Below, piece by piece: positions 14,601-26,600 of a DNA stretch of 64,000 bases. The stretch is taken from NCBI GenBank assembly GCA_036245525.1, contig BTPG01000004.1:208743452-208807451 (forward strand), read 5' to 3'. Source of the stretch: Semisulcospira habei. Its lineage: Eukaryota; Mollusca; Gastropoda; Semisulcospiridae. How positions within the stretch are numbered: the stretch's first letter is position 1; every line of letters begins with the position of its first letter. Below the pieces are notes generated by a model that was not told where the DNA came from, did no database searches, and saw only the letters and a list, made by a program, of their open reading frames with translations. The translations under genes and the position numbers were made by a program.

Positions 14601-17600
14601 ATTGTGTAATCCTTGTGCTTTATGCTCTGCTTATAGCCTCCAGTATTCTCTGTGATACTGTTCAATAGTATCAGGTACTAACTGTTGTCTGCTCATTTAT
14701 ATTATCCTGGTTCCTTTGTTCCAAATGGTGTAGTCTGAGGGAAAGACAGTACAGTTATGGCAGGAATAAAACATACACAAGAAACTTTTGCACACACAGA
14801 AGCCTTTCACTTTAAAAGGTTAAATTCTCTATGTAGAGTATGTGGAGAATGGTAAAAACGAACACTTGATGAAAAACCAATCAAACTGTGTGAAATGTAT
14901 GTAGCTGAACTTCTGCAAATAATGGAATCACTGTAGATGAAACTAGCGGACTGTTTTACTCAAATTCGTTTTGTGTGAAATGTTACCAAAGACTAATGAA
15001 ACTGAAAAAAAACATCATCTGCTCGCACTCTTGAGTCTGCAAACAATGCAACTGAACAAGCTAACAAGATATGATCTTGTTATGATCCGTCACTCAGCAG
15101 CTCTGACTGCACTGTGTGTAGTAAATTCACACAGCTAAGGATCAGCATGTTTGTGTTGATCGTCTTGATGGACCTAACAATTACCAGCTTCAGAGCTTCT
15201 CAGCAGTGGAGTACTTTCTGATGCTAGTGTTGCTTTAGCAGGAAAGGAAGCGGAATTCTAGTAAGTAGTAGAGGCTAGAATGCTACGTAGATACATCAAC
15301 TTTTCATCCCACAGAAAACTTACATGCACAACAGATTGCATGGGTGGGACCGAAAAAAAAGTTGAATCCTGAAGCGAGGGTCTTGGGGTACTTTTTAAGT
15401 GAATTTCTTTTTTGTCTTTTTGGAATCTGGAAATCTGGCTGTAGCCGGAAAAGTCCCACCCATGAGATTGAGCTTGAAAGTTGACGCTTTTTTTGTCAGT
15501 GCATGTTCATTGTATTGCAAATATGAAATGTAACTGCTCTTGAAGGTGTGCTGGTAGTAAGCAGCATGGGCATGTTTAGTATGAAAAGGAAGCAAATTTT
15601 ATCAGCTACCAATTTACACTCATGTTATAATGACATTCTTGAGGAAAAAAGGCATTTTGTGAATGTTTAGTTACTATCACTTTTCAGTGTTTCCGCTGCA
15701 GTGCGCCAGCACTGATAGCACTGCGGCTGTCAGCAGGTACATACAGTAGTAGGGTAATAGAAGAGCACTCCCTTCTAGCACCATGAACAGCTCTTCCAGT
15801 CTGCCTGACCCGGCGCGCGCTAATGATTAATTGCCCCCACACCCGGCTACAGCCACAGATGGCTTATCTTGCACTCAGTGGCACCCGTCCACTCCTAAGT
15901 GTGGTTCTGCACAGCCGTGGCGGCTATTTTCATTGTCCCCGAGGAACATGCATTTCTAAGCAATCTTCTACAGCAGCCGTACCTCTCCTTGTCGACCCAT
16001 GTGTGAGGGAGGTCTTGATGGGGCCGATGATTTCAGCAGCGATTTCTGTCAAGTTGGATGGCAGCAGGCCGTCAGGGATCTGGGTTTGAGAGTAGTCGGA
16101 GTGGTCCGTGGCAAAGGTGGCAGCCCTGGAGCGGTAACCTAAAAACACACACATAAATGGAACACAGGGATGCATGCATCGTAAGCCCATTTAGGCCCGA
16201 TGCCCTGCAGCAGGAGATGAATTGAACATGATACTTCAAGGGTAGTGCCAGATCAGCTTGGCGCCTTCAGGCGCCAAGCTGATCTGGCACTACCCTTGAC
16301 TTATCATGATCAATTCATCTCCTGCAACTGACACAGGCTTTCTGCTAACGGAAAATTCTCCATATTTGATGGACAAATTTTCAGAGGGACGGAAAAAATG
16401 GAAGGCTGTCTGAAACCTGGACGGACTAATCTTGAAAAAAACTAACTTATCTCTGCTGTGATTCAAGTACTTTATGTACTGGAGAGTGCCTGGGATGGAT
16501 TTTTGTCATGCTGTCGGGCCCAATGACAGTTTAAAATCCTAGTGGAAGACCTGGATATGTGCATCGTAACCCCATTCAGCCCTGTTGCCCTACAGCAGGA
16601 GATGGATTGACCATGATAATACAAGGGTAGTGCTAGATTAGCTTGGTGCATGAAGGCGCCAAGCCAATCTGGCACTACCCTTGAATTATCACGATCAATT
16701 CATCTCCTGCTACTGGTACAAAGGCTTTCTGTTAACGGACGATTCTCCATACTTGACAGACAAATTTGGAGAGGGACTGAAAAAATGGAAGGCTGTCCAT
16801 TCCTGGGATGGACTTATCAAATTAACTTATCCCTGCTGTGTTTCAAGTACGCGATGGACTGTAGAGCGGCTGGGACGTATGTCTTGTCATGCTCTCCATC
16901 CCTGTGACAGACAATTTTAAATCCTAGTGGAAAGTCTGGGAACATAGTTGTTACACTTAGTCGCGCGTGGGCCCACTGCAGCCGTCGTGGGCCAGAGGAC
17001 CTTTGCTTGCTGGGTACACATCTCGCTCGGTTTTTTCTCTCTAGCACTCTCTCTCTCTGTGTTATGTCTGTAAGGGGGATGGGAAAAGGTGGGTGAGGGC
17101 AGGGTTGGGGGGGTGGGGGAGAGGGGACATGCCCTAAAATAGTGATACATTATTGGCCTGTTAAGGTATTCATGACTGCAAGTTTGTGAGTCTCGTGACC
17201 TGTGATGAAAACGTTTGTTGTGAAATGCGACAGCACAAATGCCGTTGTGGGGCTTGAAGATGTTTTGCTCCTGGGGTACCTGTGGTGGAAGCAGTGTGTA
17301 GTTGGTCACGCAGCTGCTTGAGCTCCAGCGCCAGAGACAGGAGGATCGCGGAGGTGGACTTGGGGTAGGCGTAGTTGTAGCCGTGCAGCTTGTCCTTGAT
17401 GGTCTGCTGGATGTAGTACTCCTGCGCTGTGTCACAGTTCACACGCATCATCTGCACGCAGGAAAATCACATCACTTTGCTACACAGAATGCATAGTTCA
17501 GAGATATACTGACGAGCAAAAGAGATTTGACATTTTTAGTGTTTCTGACAATTTAAAAAATGTAGCATTTATATAAGTGAGTTTTCGTTTGCAAAGAATG

Positions 17601-20600
17601 AATCCTAACAACAGACGAGAGCAAAGTCACAGAGGATCACCAGCTTCTACCATCAGCACGGACCACTCCAAACATCTTCAAGAGGCACAGATCCTCATGA
17701 GCCCTCTGGGCTCATGAGGATCTGTGCCTCTTGAAGATGTTTCGAGTGTTGTCTGTGCTTGCGATCCTGATAGCTGAAACCATTTTTCCGCCACCGCTTT
17801 TGACCATGTTCAGTGCTCCTGAAAACGTTCATGCTGACTGACTTTCATCATTCCATCCAGATATCTTATCAATGCCAAACACAATTCGAAATAAACAGTA
17901 ACTTTCTGGCATGCAGCAAATGCATAACTCCCAGAAAACAATGTACCGGTCAATTTGTGTGTGTGTGTGTCTGTGTATAAAAACACTTTTTTTTGATGTA
18001 AGCCGTCCCAGACTTTTGGTCATACATCAAGCTGTTATGCCACAAAGTGTGCTGTGGAAGCATGCTCACCTTAAATCTAATGAAGGTATGAAGCAGCAGA
18101 AACAAGGAAGGTCTGTGGGTGACCAAAAAGTCCAGGAATTTCCACATGGGCAGTCCAACTGCAACAAAAGTCCATGACACAACTCTGACAAGAGAAATGT
18201 GACATAACTGGCTTCACGACCCTGGTATGACAGCTTCAGAGTTTGATATATTACCAACGGACGGAGATAAAAATGAATTTTTCTCTAAAACGTATTTTTT
18301 TCGAAAAATACTTACCGATGGCATTACTATATGGAAGATACCCTTTAGCCTACTGATTTCAGCCTAAGCATTTGTGTCCCTTCCACAACTGGGGAGGAAA
18401 CATCGAGGATCCATGCCTAGGAGCCCCGGGCGGCCTCCCCTTCCCTCCTTATCCGGTCACGTGCTGGGCGGAAGCCTGCCAGCTTTACTCTTAGCCGACA
18501 GGCGGCAAGCGGGGCAGGAGGGAGGGTCCTCCGAGTAATGCCATCGGCAAGTATTTTTCGAAAAAATATTTTAGAGAAAAATTCATTTGTTTTCTCAAAA
18601 CCTTTACCAATGGCATTACTATATGGAAGAATAACGAAAAGGAGGAGGGTGCCGCCCCCAAAACACCCTGCGAGTCATAAGCCCCGAAGGCCCCAAGTGG
18701 AGAACTCCAGACGATTTCAGCTAGAGTTACCTAGGGTGCCTCCGGTGAGAGGAGGGAGTGCTGGGCCGCGGCCAGGGAGTCACGCTGGCCGGATAGGTCG
18801 CGGAGGTAGAAGCAGGTGAAGGTGGAGTCGGCCCGCCAGCCTACTGCCGCCACAATGTCTTTCACTGAGCAGTTACGGTCAAACCCCACGCTGGTGGCTA
18901 CTGCTCACATTTCATGCGCCCTGATATGCAGCCTCTTATTGCCGTCAGGAGAGAGGTCTTTGTATGCCGACCGAATGACCCACCGCAGCCAGGACGAAAT
19001 CGTCTGCGCTGAGATATCAGGCCTGCCCAGTGATAGGGTCAGGAAGAGGTGGGAGCGCCCCTGGCAGCGCGGCTTTGTGCGACACAGGTAAATCCTCAGC
19101 GCCCGGACCGGGTCCTGCAGGCGAGACCCGCTGGATTGATCCGTACCTCTGAGCGGACGGATGGTAAGCACCTGGGGCGTGGCTGAGGGAGGCCAGTTTT
19201 TGGCCAGAAAGGACGGGTAGGTGAGGAGCTGCGCCGAGCCATCGGACCTGAACTGCAAACAGGCAGGACGCACCAAGAGGGCATGTAACTCGCTCACTCG
19301 GGATGCAGTGGCGTGGGCCAGGAGGAAACACGTCTTCCGGGTCAGTTCGGAGAACCACGCCAAGGGCAGGGGTTCGAAGCGCTCCGAGTTTAGCCAAGTC
19401 AGCACCCAGGCAAGGTCCCAACGAGGGATGAGCGAATGGGAGACTGGGAATCGGAGGTCAAAGTGAGCCGTAAGGTCCGAGAGATCCTTGCAAGCGCCCG
19501 AATCTGGGAGGCCCAAGTGGCGGTAAGTGTCTGCAATCATGGCCTGGTACCCCCTGATGGTAATCAGCGCTAAGCTCTGATCGGCGAAGAGCCACAGGAA
19601 GAAATCTGCCAGTTGTGGGGTAGTCAGATCCGTGGGGGGGGGGAGTCGCTGGGCGGCGTACCAGGACTGGAAGACCCGCCATTTCCCCTCATAGACATTT
19701 CTGGTAGAAGTCTGCGGGCTGCTGCGATAGCCTCCACTGCCGCACCCGAGAAGCTTCTATTGACAAGGGCTTGCTGGACAACCTCCAAGCATGTAGGAGG
19801 AGCCGCTCCAGACACGGGTGGAAGAGAGCCTGTCGGGGCTGTTTGAGCATCGAGGGCGGGGTGGGAAGCTCCAGGGGTGGGTCCGTCGCTAGCGTGAGGA
19901 GGTTGGTGGTCCAGCTCTTGGCCCAACTGAAGGGGGTCACCAACAAGAGAACCACGGAGCATCCCTGAAGTTTCTGCAGGATCTTGGGCACTAGGATTGA
20001 TGGGGGGAGGGGGGGGGGTAAGCGTAAGTGACCAACCCATCCCAAGGGATGGAGAGCGCGTCTACCGCCCAGGCGGTGTGGTCTGGGAAGGGCGAGACGA
20101 AGAGCGGCGAAGAGGTCGATTAGAGGCATCTCCCACCGAGCCCAGATCAGGCGAAAGATGTCCGGGCGCAGGGACCACTCCATGTAGAGAAGCTGGCTGT
20201 GCTGGGAGAGGGAGTCTGCGAGGACGTTCAGGCAGCCCCGGATGTGGCAGGCCCGGAGAGCAATGCCCCAGTCCCTGCACCAGAGCAGGAGATGGTCAAG
20301 GAGGATACACAGCGAGGGCGAGCGCGTGCCCCCCTGGTTCTGTATGTAGGCCACCACCGTCGTATTGTCCGAGAGAACTAGGACCTCATGGTGCCCCAGA
20401 GGCTCCTGCCAGGCGTTGAGGGCGAACCATATCGCCTTCAATTCCAGCCAGTTGTTGTGTTTGCTGGCGAGTTCCAGGGGCCAGAGGCCTGAGGCAGAGA
20501 CAAAGTCCGGTAAAACGTGCACCCCCCCCCCCCCCCCCCCAGCCCGACTGGCTCGTGCCAGTGCAGATGGACCACTGGGGCGGAGGGGAGTGCAGGAGCA

Positions 20601-23600
20601 GGAGCTGCCGGAGGTGGGGCCGGACCAGTGGAAGAACTGGGTCCAGGTCTGCCAGACTGCCGGAGGACGGGCGCCAGTGCAGGAGAAGGTGTAGCTGCAG
20701 CGGGTGGGCGTAGAGCCTGCCGAGGGGTAACAGATCCGCCGCCACACTGAGGAGTCCCAAGAGCTGTAACCAGACCCTGGCCGGGAACGAGTCCCCGAGC
20801 TCCATCTGACGAGCGAGCTCGACAATCTTCTGCTGCCGTGCCACTGGGAGCCACACCAGGTTGAGGTCGGTCAGGAATTCCATGCCCAAGTGGATGAACC
20901 TGCGTGAAGGCGTGAGATCTGAATTGCCCGGATTGACCAGAAACCCGAGCCGGCGGAGAAAGGAGAGGAGAGTGTCCCTGTCCTCTTCCAGGGCCCGGTG
21001 ATCTGGTTGCGAAGGAGCAGATCGTCCAGGTAATTTTAGGAAGATTACAAAGTAAAGTAGGTAAAAGCACTGTCAGGGGAGAGAAGTGTGCATGATCGAC
21101 CAGTGATCATAGATCTACTGTGGCCAAAGCACAACACAAAAAAAAGAGATAGGAAAGAGGGGGTGCGCTAAGAAAGTGACTGGAAGCAATGCATATGGAA
21201 GCTCCCCCCCGAAGGGGGCGTATCACATATCCCACTGTTCCAGCCACTCAGTGCATGGAAATTTAAATCCAGGTCCCCCAAGGAGAGGGGGGGGGGGGGT
21301 CCAGATATTTAGCCGGTGTGGACAGCTGTTTCGGTCTTGGCGACCTCTTCAGCACACCATCGGCAATACTGGAGGAGGCAGGAATTTCTGCCTACCTGCA
21401 ATGACAGCCACATTTTACTGTGGTGTCTGCAGGGGCATATATTCCATGCCACCACCTAGAGCTAAATTTCCATGCACCCTAAAAGAGAACCTACCAAAAG
21501 GGGGGAAGGGGTTGCAGTCGATATTGTAGTAATAAATGAAAAGAAAAGGGGAGACTGCCAGTGCTAATATTTTAGGAAGATTACAAAGTAAAGTAGGTAA
21601 AAGCACCCGACCTGCGGGTGCCTCGGGGCCAGGAGGGGTTAGCAGCGGGGAAGGACCGCTGGGGCCCTTGGGGGGCGGGGGTGGGGGAGGTGAGGGGGTG
21701 GGGGGGGTGGAGGGGGGGGGTGGGGGGTGGTGGGGCGGGGGGCAAGACCTATCACGGGAGCCACTGGAGGGAACGAGAATAGGGTCTGGAGGACCGCAGG
21801 GCGCGACCCACAGCCTTGCAGGAAGCGAGAAAGCGGGAGGGTGGAGGGGGCAGCGTCGGGCTGGGGCCAAATGTCCTTGGACACATCGACACATCCTTGA
21901 CAGTCTGCCACATGTCCCCAAAAAGCTGCGAGCCACCATCTGAGGCCTGGCGGAGCTGAGACTTCACTGCCTTGGGAAGGTCCGCACAGTAGCGGAGGGT
22001 GTCCCGGCACCAGAGGTCACAGTTGGCCGCCGCTGCTAAGGCGTTAGTCGAAGAGAGATAAGTGGCCTGGTTAGCCGCCACTAAGACGGAATGGATGCCC
22101 TGGAGGGGGGACGAGGCCACCAGGTGTCCTCCAAACATCGCAGCACTGCCTGCGTCGCCAGTTCCAGAAATCAGGAGCAGGCCAGGGAGTTGCGAATCAA
22201 GGTCACGGTCTTATCCTGTGCGCAAGGCCAACTGTATTGGAGCAGCCTGCACCCCCCTCCCCCCGCCTGAGTCAGCGCCGCCGCATCCAGGGCGGGGAGA
22301 GGCACGGAGAAGGCTTGGGAATGCCCAGCGTACCACTTCTTTCTGGCGGAAGCTCATGTTGATACCGGCGGGCCACCGGGAGTCCGAGAAGGAGCCGTTG
22401 GTCACCGAAGCTGTCCTGGCGAAGCTGAGCGGAAAAAGCTTCTGCGAGATCGCGGAAGCCGGGGGGCTGCGGGAGAGACTTGCGACGTTTGGTCCGCCGC
22501 TAAGCGTCTACCATAGCTGTAACCTTCCTCTTGAGGGGGGGGGGGGGGGGGGGGGAACGGAGGGCAGAAGTCCGGCGGGAGAAAGGAGATAAGGCGGGCC
22601 GCCTCCTTGAGGGAGCGGACGGTCTGGGAGCCAAGCGTAAGCCCGTCTGAAGGTGAAGAAGCGGAAGAAGAAGCCGACTGGGTGACGGGAGATCCGGCGG
22701 GAGAGTCCCGAAGGTAAATCGCCGAAGCGGAGTCTCCCGGATGCAGGCTGAGGGCATCGTGGTTGATGGCCGGGAACTGCCTGTCCTGCGGAGCAAAGAA
22801 AAGCGCCCCCGCGGGCTCCGACTCTGGGAGCGAGGGCGAGCCGAACGGGAGAGCGAAGAGATGAGGCGGGAGCGAGGAGCAGGGGGGGAGGAGGGGTCGC
22901 AAGTGAAGCCCGAGATGAAGGGCGCCGGGGGAGGCGTGCCCCCAGCCCCCCCCCCTCCGCATGGAGGCTGAGAGGCAACGCCGTGCGAGGAGCAGGCAGA
23001 AACATCTCGCTGGCCCCACTCGGACGCAGCGGAGCGGGAGGTGGGGAGGGGGGTGGGGTGGGGTGGGAGGGTGTAGGGGGGTGGGGGTGGGAAGGGGTGG
23101 GGGGTGGGGGGAGAGTGACCGAGTCTCGCCGGCCCCGCTTGAGCGAATCGGAGCGGGGTGGGGGGGGGGGGGGGGGAAAGCAAATAAGGCTCGCCGGACC
23201 CACTCGGACAAATCGGAGTGGGCGAAAGTCCCCGCAGCGAAGGCAGGTCTTCATCCGCGCACTCACCATACCACCAACAACGCCCGACCAAAGTCACTTC
23301 ACACGCAGGAAGGCACAAGTTATCCCAACAAAGCACACTAGCCGATGCCAATGCAAGAGTCCAAGTAGGAACCACAAAGTCCGAGAACGAAGCAGGACCA
23401 TACACGTGACCAGATAGGGAGGGAAGGGGAGGCCACCCGGGGCTCCTAGGCATGGATCCCTGGTGTCTCCTCCCCAGTTGTGCAAGGGACACAACAAATG
23501 CTTAGGCTGAAATCAGTAGGCTAAAGGGTATCTTTCATATAGTAATGCCATCGGTAAGGGTTTTGAGAAACAAAAGCCATTTTTGACACAATCATTGTTC

Positions 23601-26600
23601 GTGCTATGAACGTTATGTTAGCCCTTTGCATTTTGGTAGCGGTTTTAGTTGCAATGATTCCCATAAGGTGGCCCTACGAGTGTTCAGCCCAGGAACACAA
23701 CAACAGCAGCAACAACCAAAAATGGCCAATGCAGGTACACATAAAGAATTGATTTAGCAAGTCCATGTCTGCTCTCAGAAGGCAACGAAAGGAAACCAAA
23801 TATGGAGACTGACCTTTGCCCTTGGTTGCCAGTTGTTGGATACACTTGGCCACGTGATGCCACTCTGATGCCAGCTGCTTGTCAAAACACACCACCAACA
23901 CCTCCAGGGCTGCACACACAAACATAAACAACATTTAACAAGAAAGGCAAAGCCATTATGGCTCATGTGTCTGATCAATGCATGTGTGACCTTTGAGACA
24001 ATAAGTAAAGGTCTGGCTTCTGCACCAGCAAAATCCAGTTTTCCGAAAATTTAGGCATTTTTCACACATCTGTCAAACCCCCATGACCCTTGACCTTTGC
24101 GATGAGTCAACTAAATTAATATGCACAGAAATGTCTTGCCATCGGCAAACTTCACGCCAAATTTGATTGAAAAGCTTACAAAATCTTTGATAAAAACTCC
24201 ACCTAACCAAAACAAGAAAGGCAAAGCCATTATGGCTCACATGTATGACCTATTTACATGTGTGACCTTTGTGACAATAAGGGCTGGCGTTTGCACCAGC
24301 AAAATCCATTTTTTCTGAAAATGTAAGTATTTTTCACACATCTGTCACCCCCCCCCCCCCCCATGACCCTTGACCTTTGCGATGAGTCGACTAAATTAGT
24401 ATGCATAGGAAGGTCTTATTATCAGCTACCTTTGTGCCAAATTTGATTAAAAAATTTGCAAAAATGTTTGTAATACCTACAATTTTATCAAATATTTGCA
24501 TTTTACACACATTTGCTGGCCTCTTGTGACCCTTGACTTTTCCGAGGGGTCATCCAAATTAGTATGCACAGATAAGTCTTACCATCAGGTATCTCTGTAC
24601 CAAATTTGGGTTTGAAGTTGTGAATAGTATAACATCTTTTGTCAAAATATGGCTATTTTGGACCTATTTCCTGAGCTCTTGTGACCCTTGACCTTTTCGA
24701 GGCGTCATCCAAATTAGTATGCATAGATAGGTCATACCATCAGGTATCTCTGTACCAAATTTGGGTATGAAGTTGTGAATAGTATTTGAGAAAAACATCT
24801 TTTGTCAAAATATGGCTATTTTTGAACTGTTTCCTGAGCTCTTGTGACCCTTGACCTTTCCGAGGGATCAACCAAATTAGTATGCATAGAAAGGTCTACC
24901 ATCAGGTATCTTTGTACCAAGTTTGGGTTTGAAGTTGTGAATAGTATTTGAGAAAAAATAAATTATGTCAAAATATAGCTATTTTAGGCCTATTTCCCCA
25001 TCCCCTGTGACCTTAACCTGAATGAGAGGTCACACAAATTGAGATGCTTAGAAAGGTCTTGCCACAAAGTATCCTTGGGCCAAGTTTGAAGACTGTGGCT
25101 TGAATAGTCTCTGAGAAAATGCCAACATTAAAGTTTACCACCGACGACGCCAGATGACCACTGGCCCAGAACTTTATTATTGCACGCAGCCAAAAATGCA
25201 AACGTCCGTCTCAAAAACGCAAAATGCAGAATAATATGAATTTTTTTTCTAAAATGTATTTTTTTGAAAAATACTTACCGATGGCATTACTATCTGGGAA
25301 TACACTCTATTGCCTATAGATTTCAGCAAAATTGTGTGTAGCACACAACTGGGGAGGAGACACCGGGGATCCAAGCACTATGACCCCGGGTGGCCTCCCC
25401 TTCCTACCCTATCCCGGCGAGCACAGGGCGACCTCGTCAGTTTCACACATAGCCACAAGAGGCAAGCGGGGCAGGCGGGAGGGCTATTCGAGTAATGCCA
25501 TCGGTAAGTATTTTTCAAAAAAATACATTTTAGAAAAAAAATTCATTTGTTTTTTCAAAATACATTACCGATGGCATTACTATCTGGGAGAATGGCGAAC
25601 AGGCGGAGGGTGCCGTATCTAACCACAACCCAACCACTCCGCCGGCCCCCTCGAGAGAGAACTCCCGACGATTTCAGCTATGATGTGCCTAAGACGCCAG
25701 CAGCGCTCGGAGGGAGTGCTGGGCCGCGGAGATGTCGCCCACCCGTGCCAGGGAGTCACGTCAGCCGGATAGGTCTCTTAAGGTAGAAGCGTGCGAAAGT
25801 GGAGTCTGAGCGCCAGCCACCCGCTGCCAAAATATCTTTGACCGAGCAGTTGCAGTCCAGGGCTAGACTGGTGGCTACTGCTCTCACTTCATGCGCCCGG
25901 ATTTGTAAAGGCTCAGCGCCGCGTGGGGAGAGGTCTAGGTAGTCTGACCTAATCACCCACCGCCGCCAGGATGACACGATCTGGGCCGAGATGTGGCGTC
26001 TGCCCGCGGACAAGGTAAGAAGAGGCGCGAGCGCCCCCGGCGCTGCGGCTGAGAGCGGCGCAGGTAAATCTTTAGCGCCCGCACTGGGTCCTGTTGCCGC
26101 GATCCAGGGGAGAGGTCCGCTCCACGGAGGGGCCGTATCGTTAGCACCTGAGGAGCCGCCGCGGGCGGCGGTTCTTGGCCAGGAAGGACGGATCGGAGAG
26201 CCTCTGCACAGAGCCGTCGGAACGAACCGCAAACAGGCTGGGAGCATCGAGAGCGCGTGAAGCTCGCTGACTCGGGACGCTGTAACGAGAGCCAGAAGGA
26301 AACAGGTTTTCCGGGTCAAGTCTGAGAACCGAGCCAAGGGGAGGGGCTCAACCGGTCCGTATTCAACCACGTCAGTACCCAGGCAAGATCCCACCGGGGT
26401 ACTAGGGAACGTGAAACCGGACGTCGGAGTTCAAAGTGAGCCAGAAATTCGACAGATCCTTGCAGGCGCCTGGGTCCGGAAGACACCGGTGACGGTAGAT
26501 GTCCGCGAACGTAGCGCGGTAGCCCTTGATGGCGACCGGGGCTAAGCCCCGGTCGTCGAAGAGCCACAGGAAGAACTCCGCCAGTTGGTGGGAGGCTAGG

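Larger units (their letters stand above)
18271..23575 (-). mobile_element. DIRS-type retrotransposon E1 (defective)
   Basis: About 5.3 kb inside the UNC80 intron between exons 20 and 21. DIRS elements replicate through a circular DNA and integrate with a tyrosine recombinase, so they have no LTRs and make no target duplication. Here the order on the minus strand is gag-like, truncated RT, RNase H, then tyrosine recombinase. The outer ends are inverted: 18302-18478 reappears reverse-complemented at 23404-23555. Next to the left end, 18533-18640 is complementary to both outer ends, the internal complementary region of DIRS. Broken by loss of the RT palm, a stop in the recombinase active site and gag frameshifts. 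Confidence 0.9.

Noticed and set aside
22961..23417. Plus-strand Gly/Arg-rich frames over E1
   Set aside because: Antisense shadows of the GC-rich gag region.
18271..23575. LTR retrotransposon
   Set aside because: There are no direct LTRs, primer-binding site, protease or DDE integrase; inverted ends plus a tyrosine recombinase identify DIRS.
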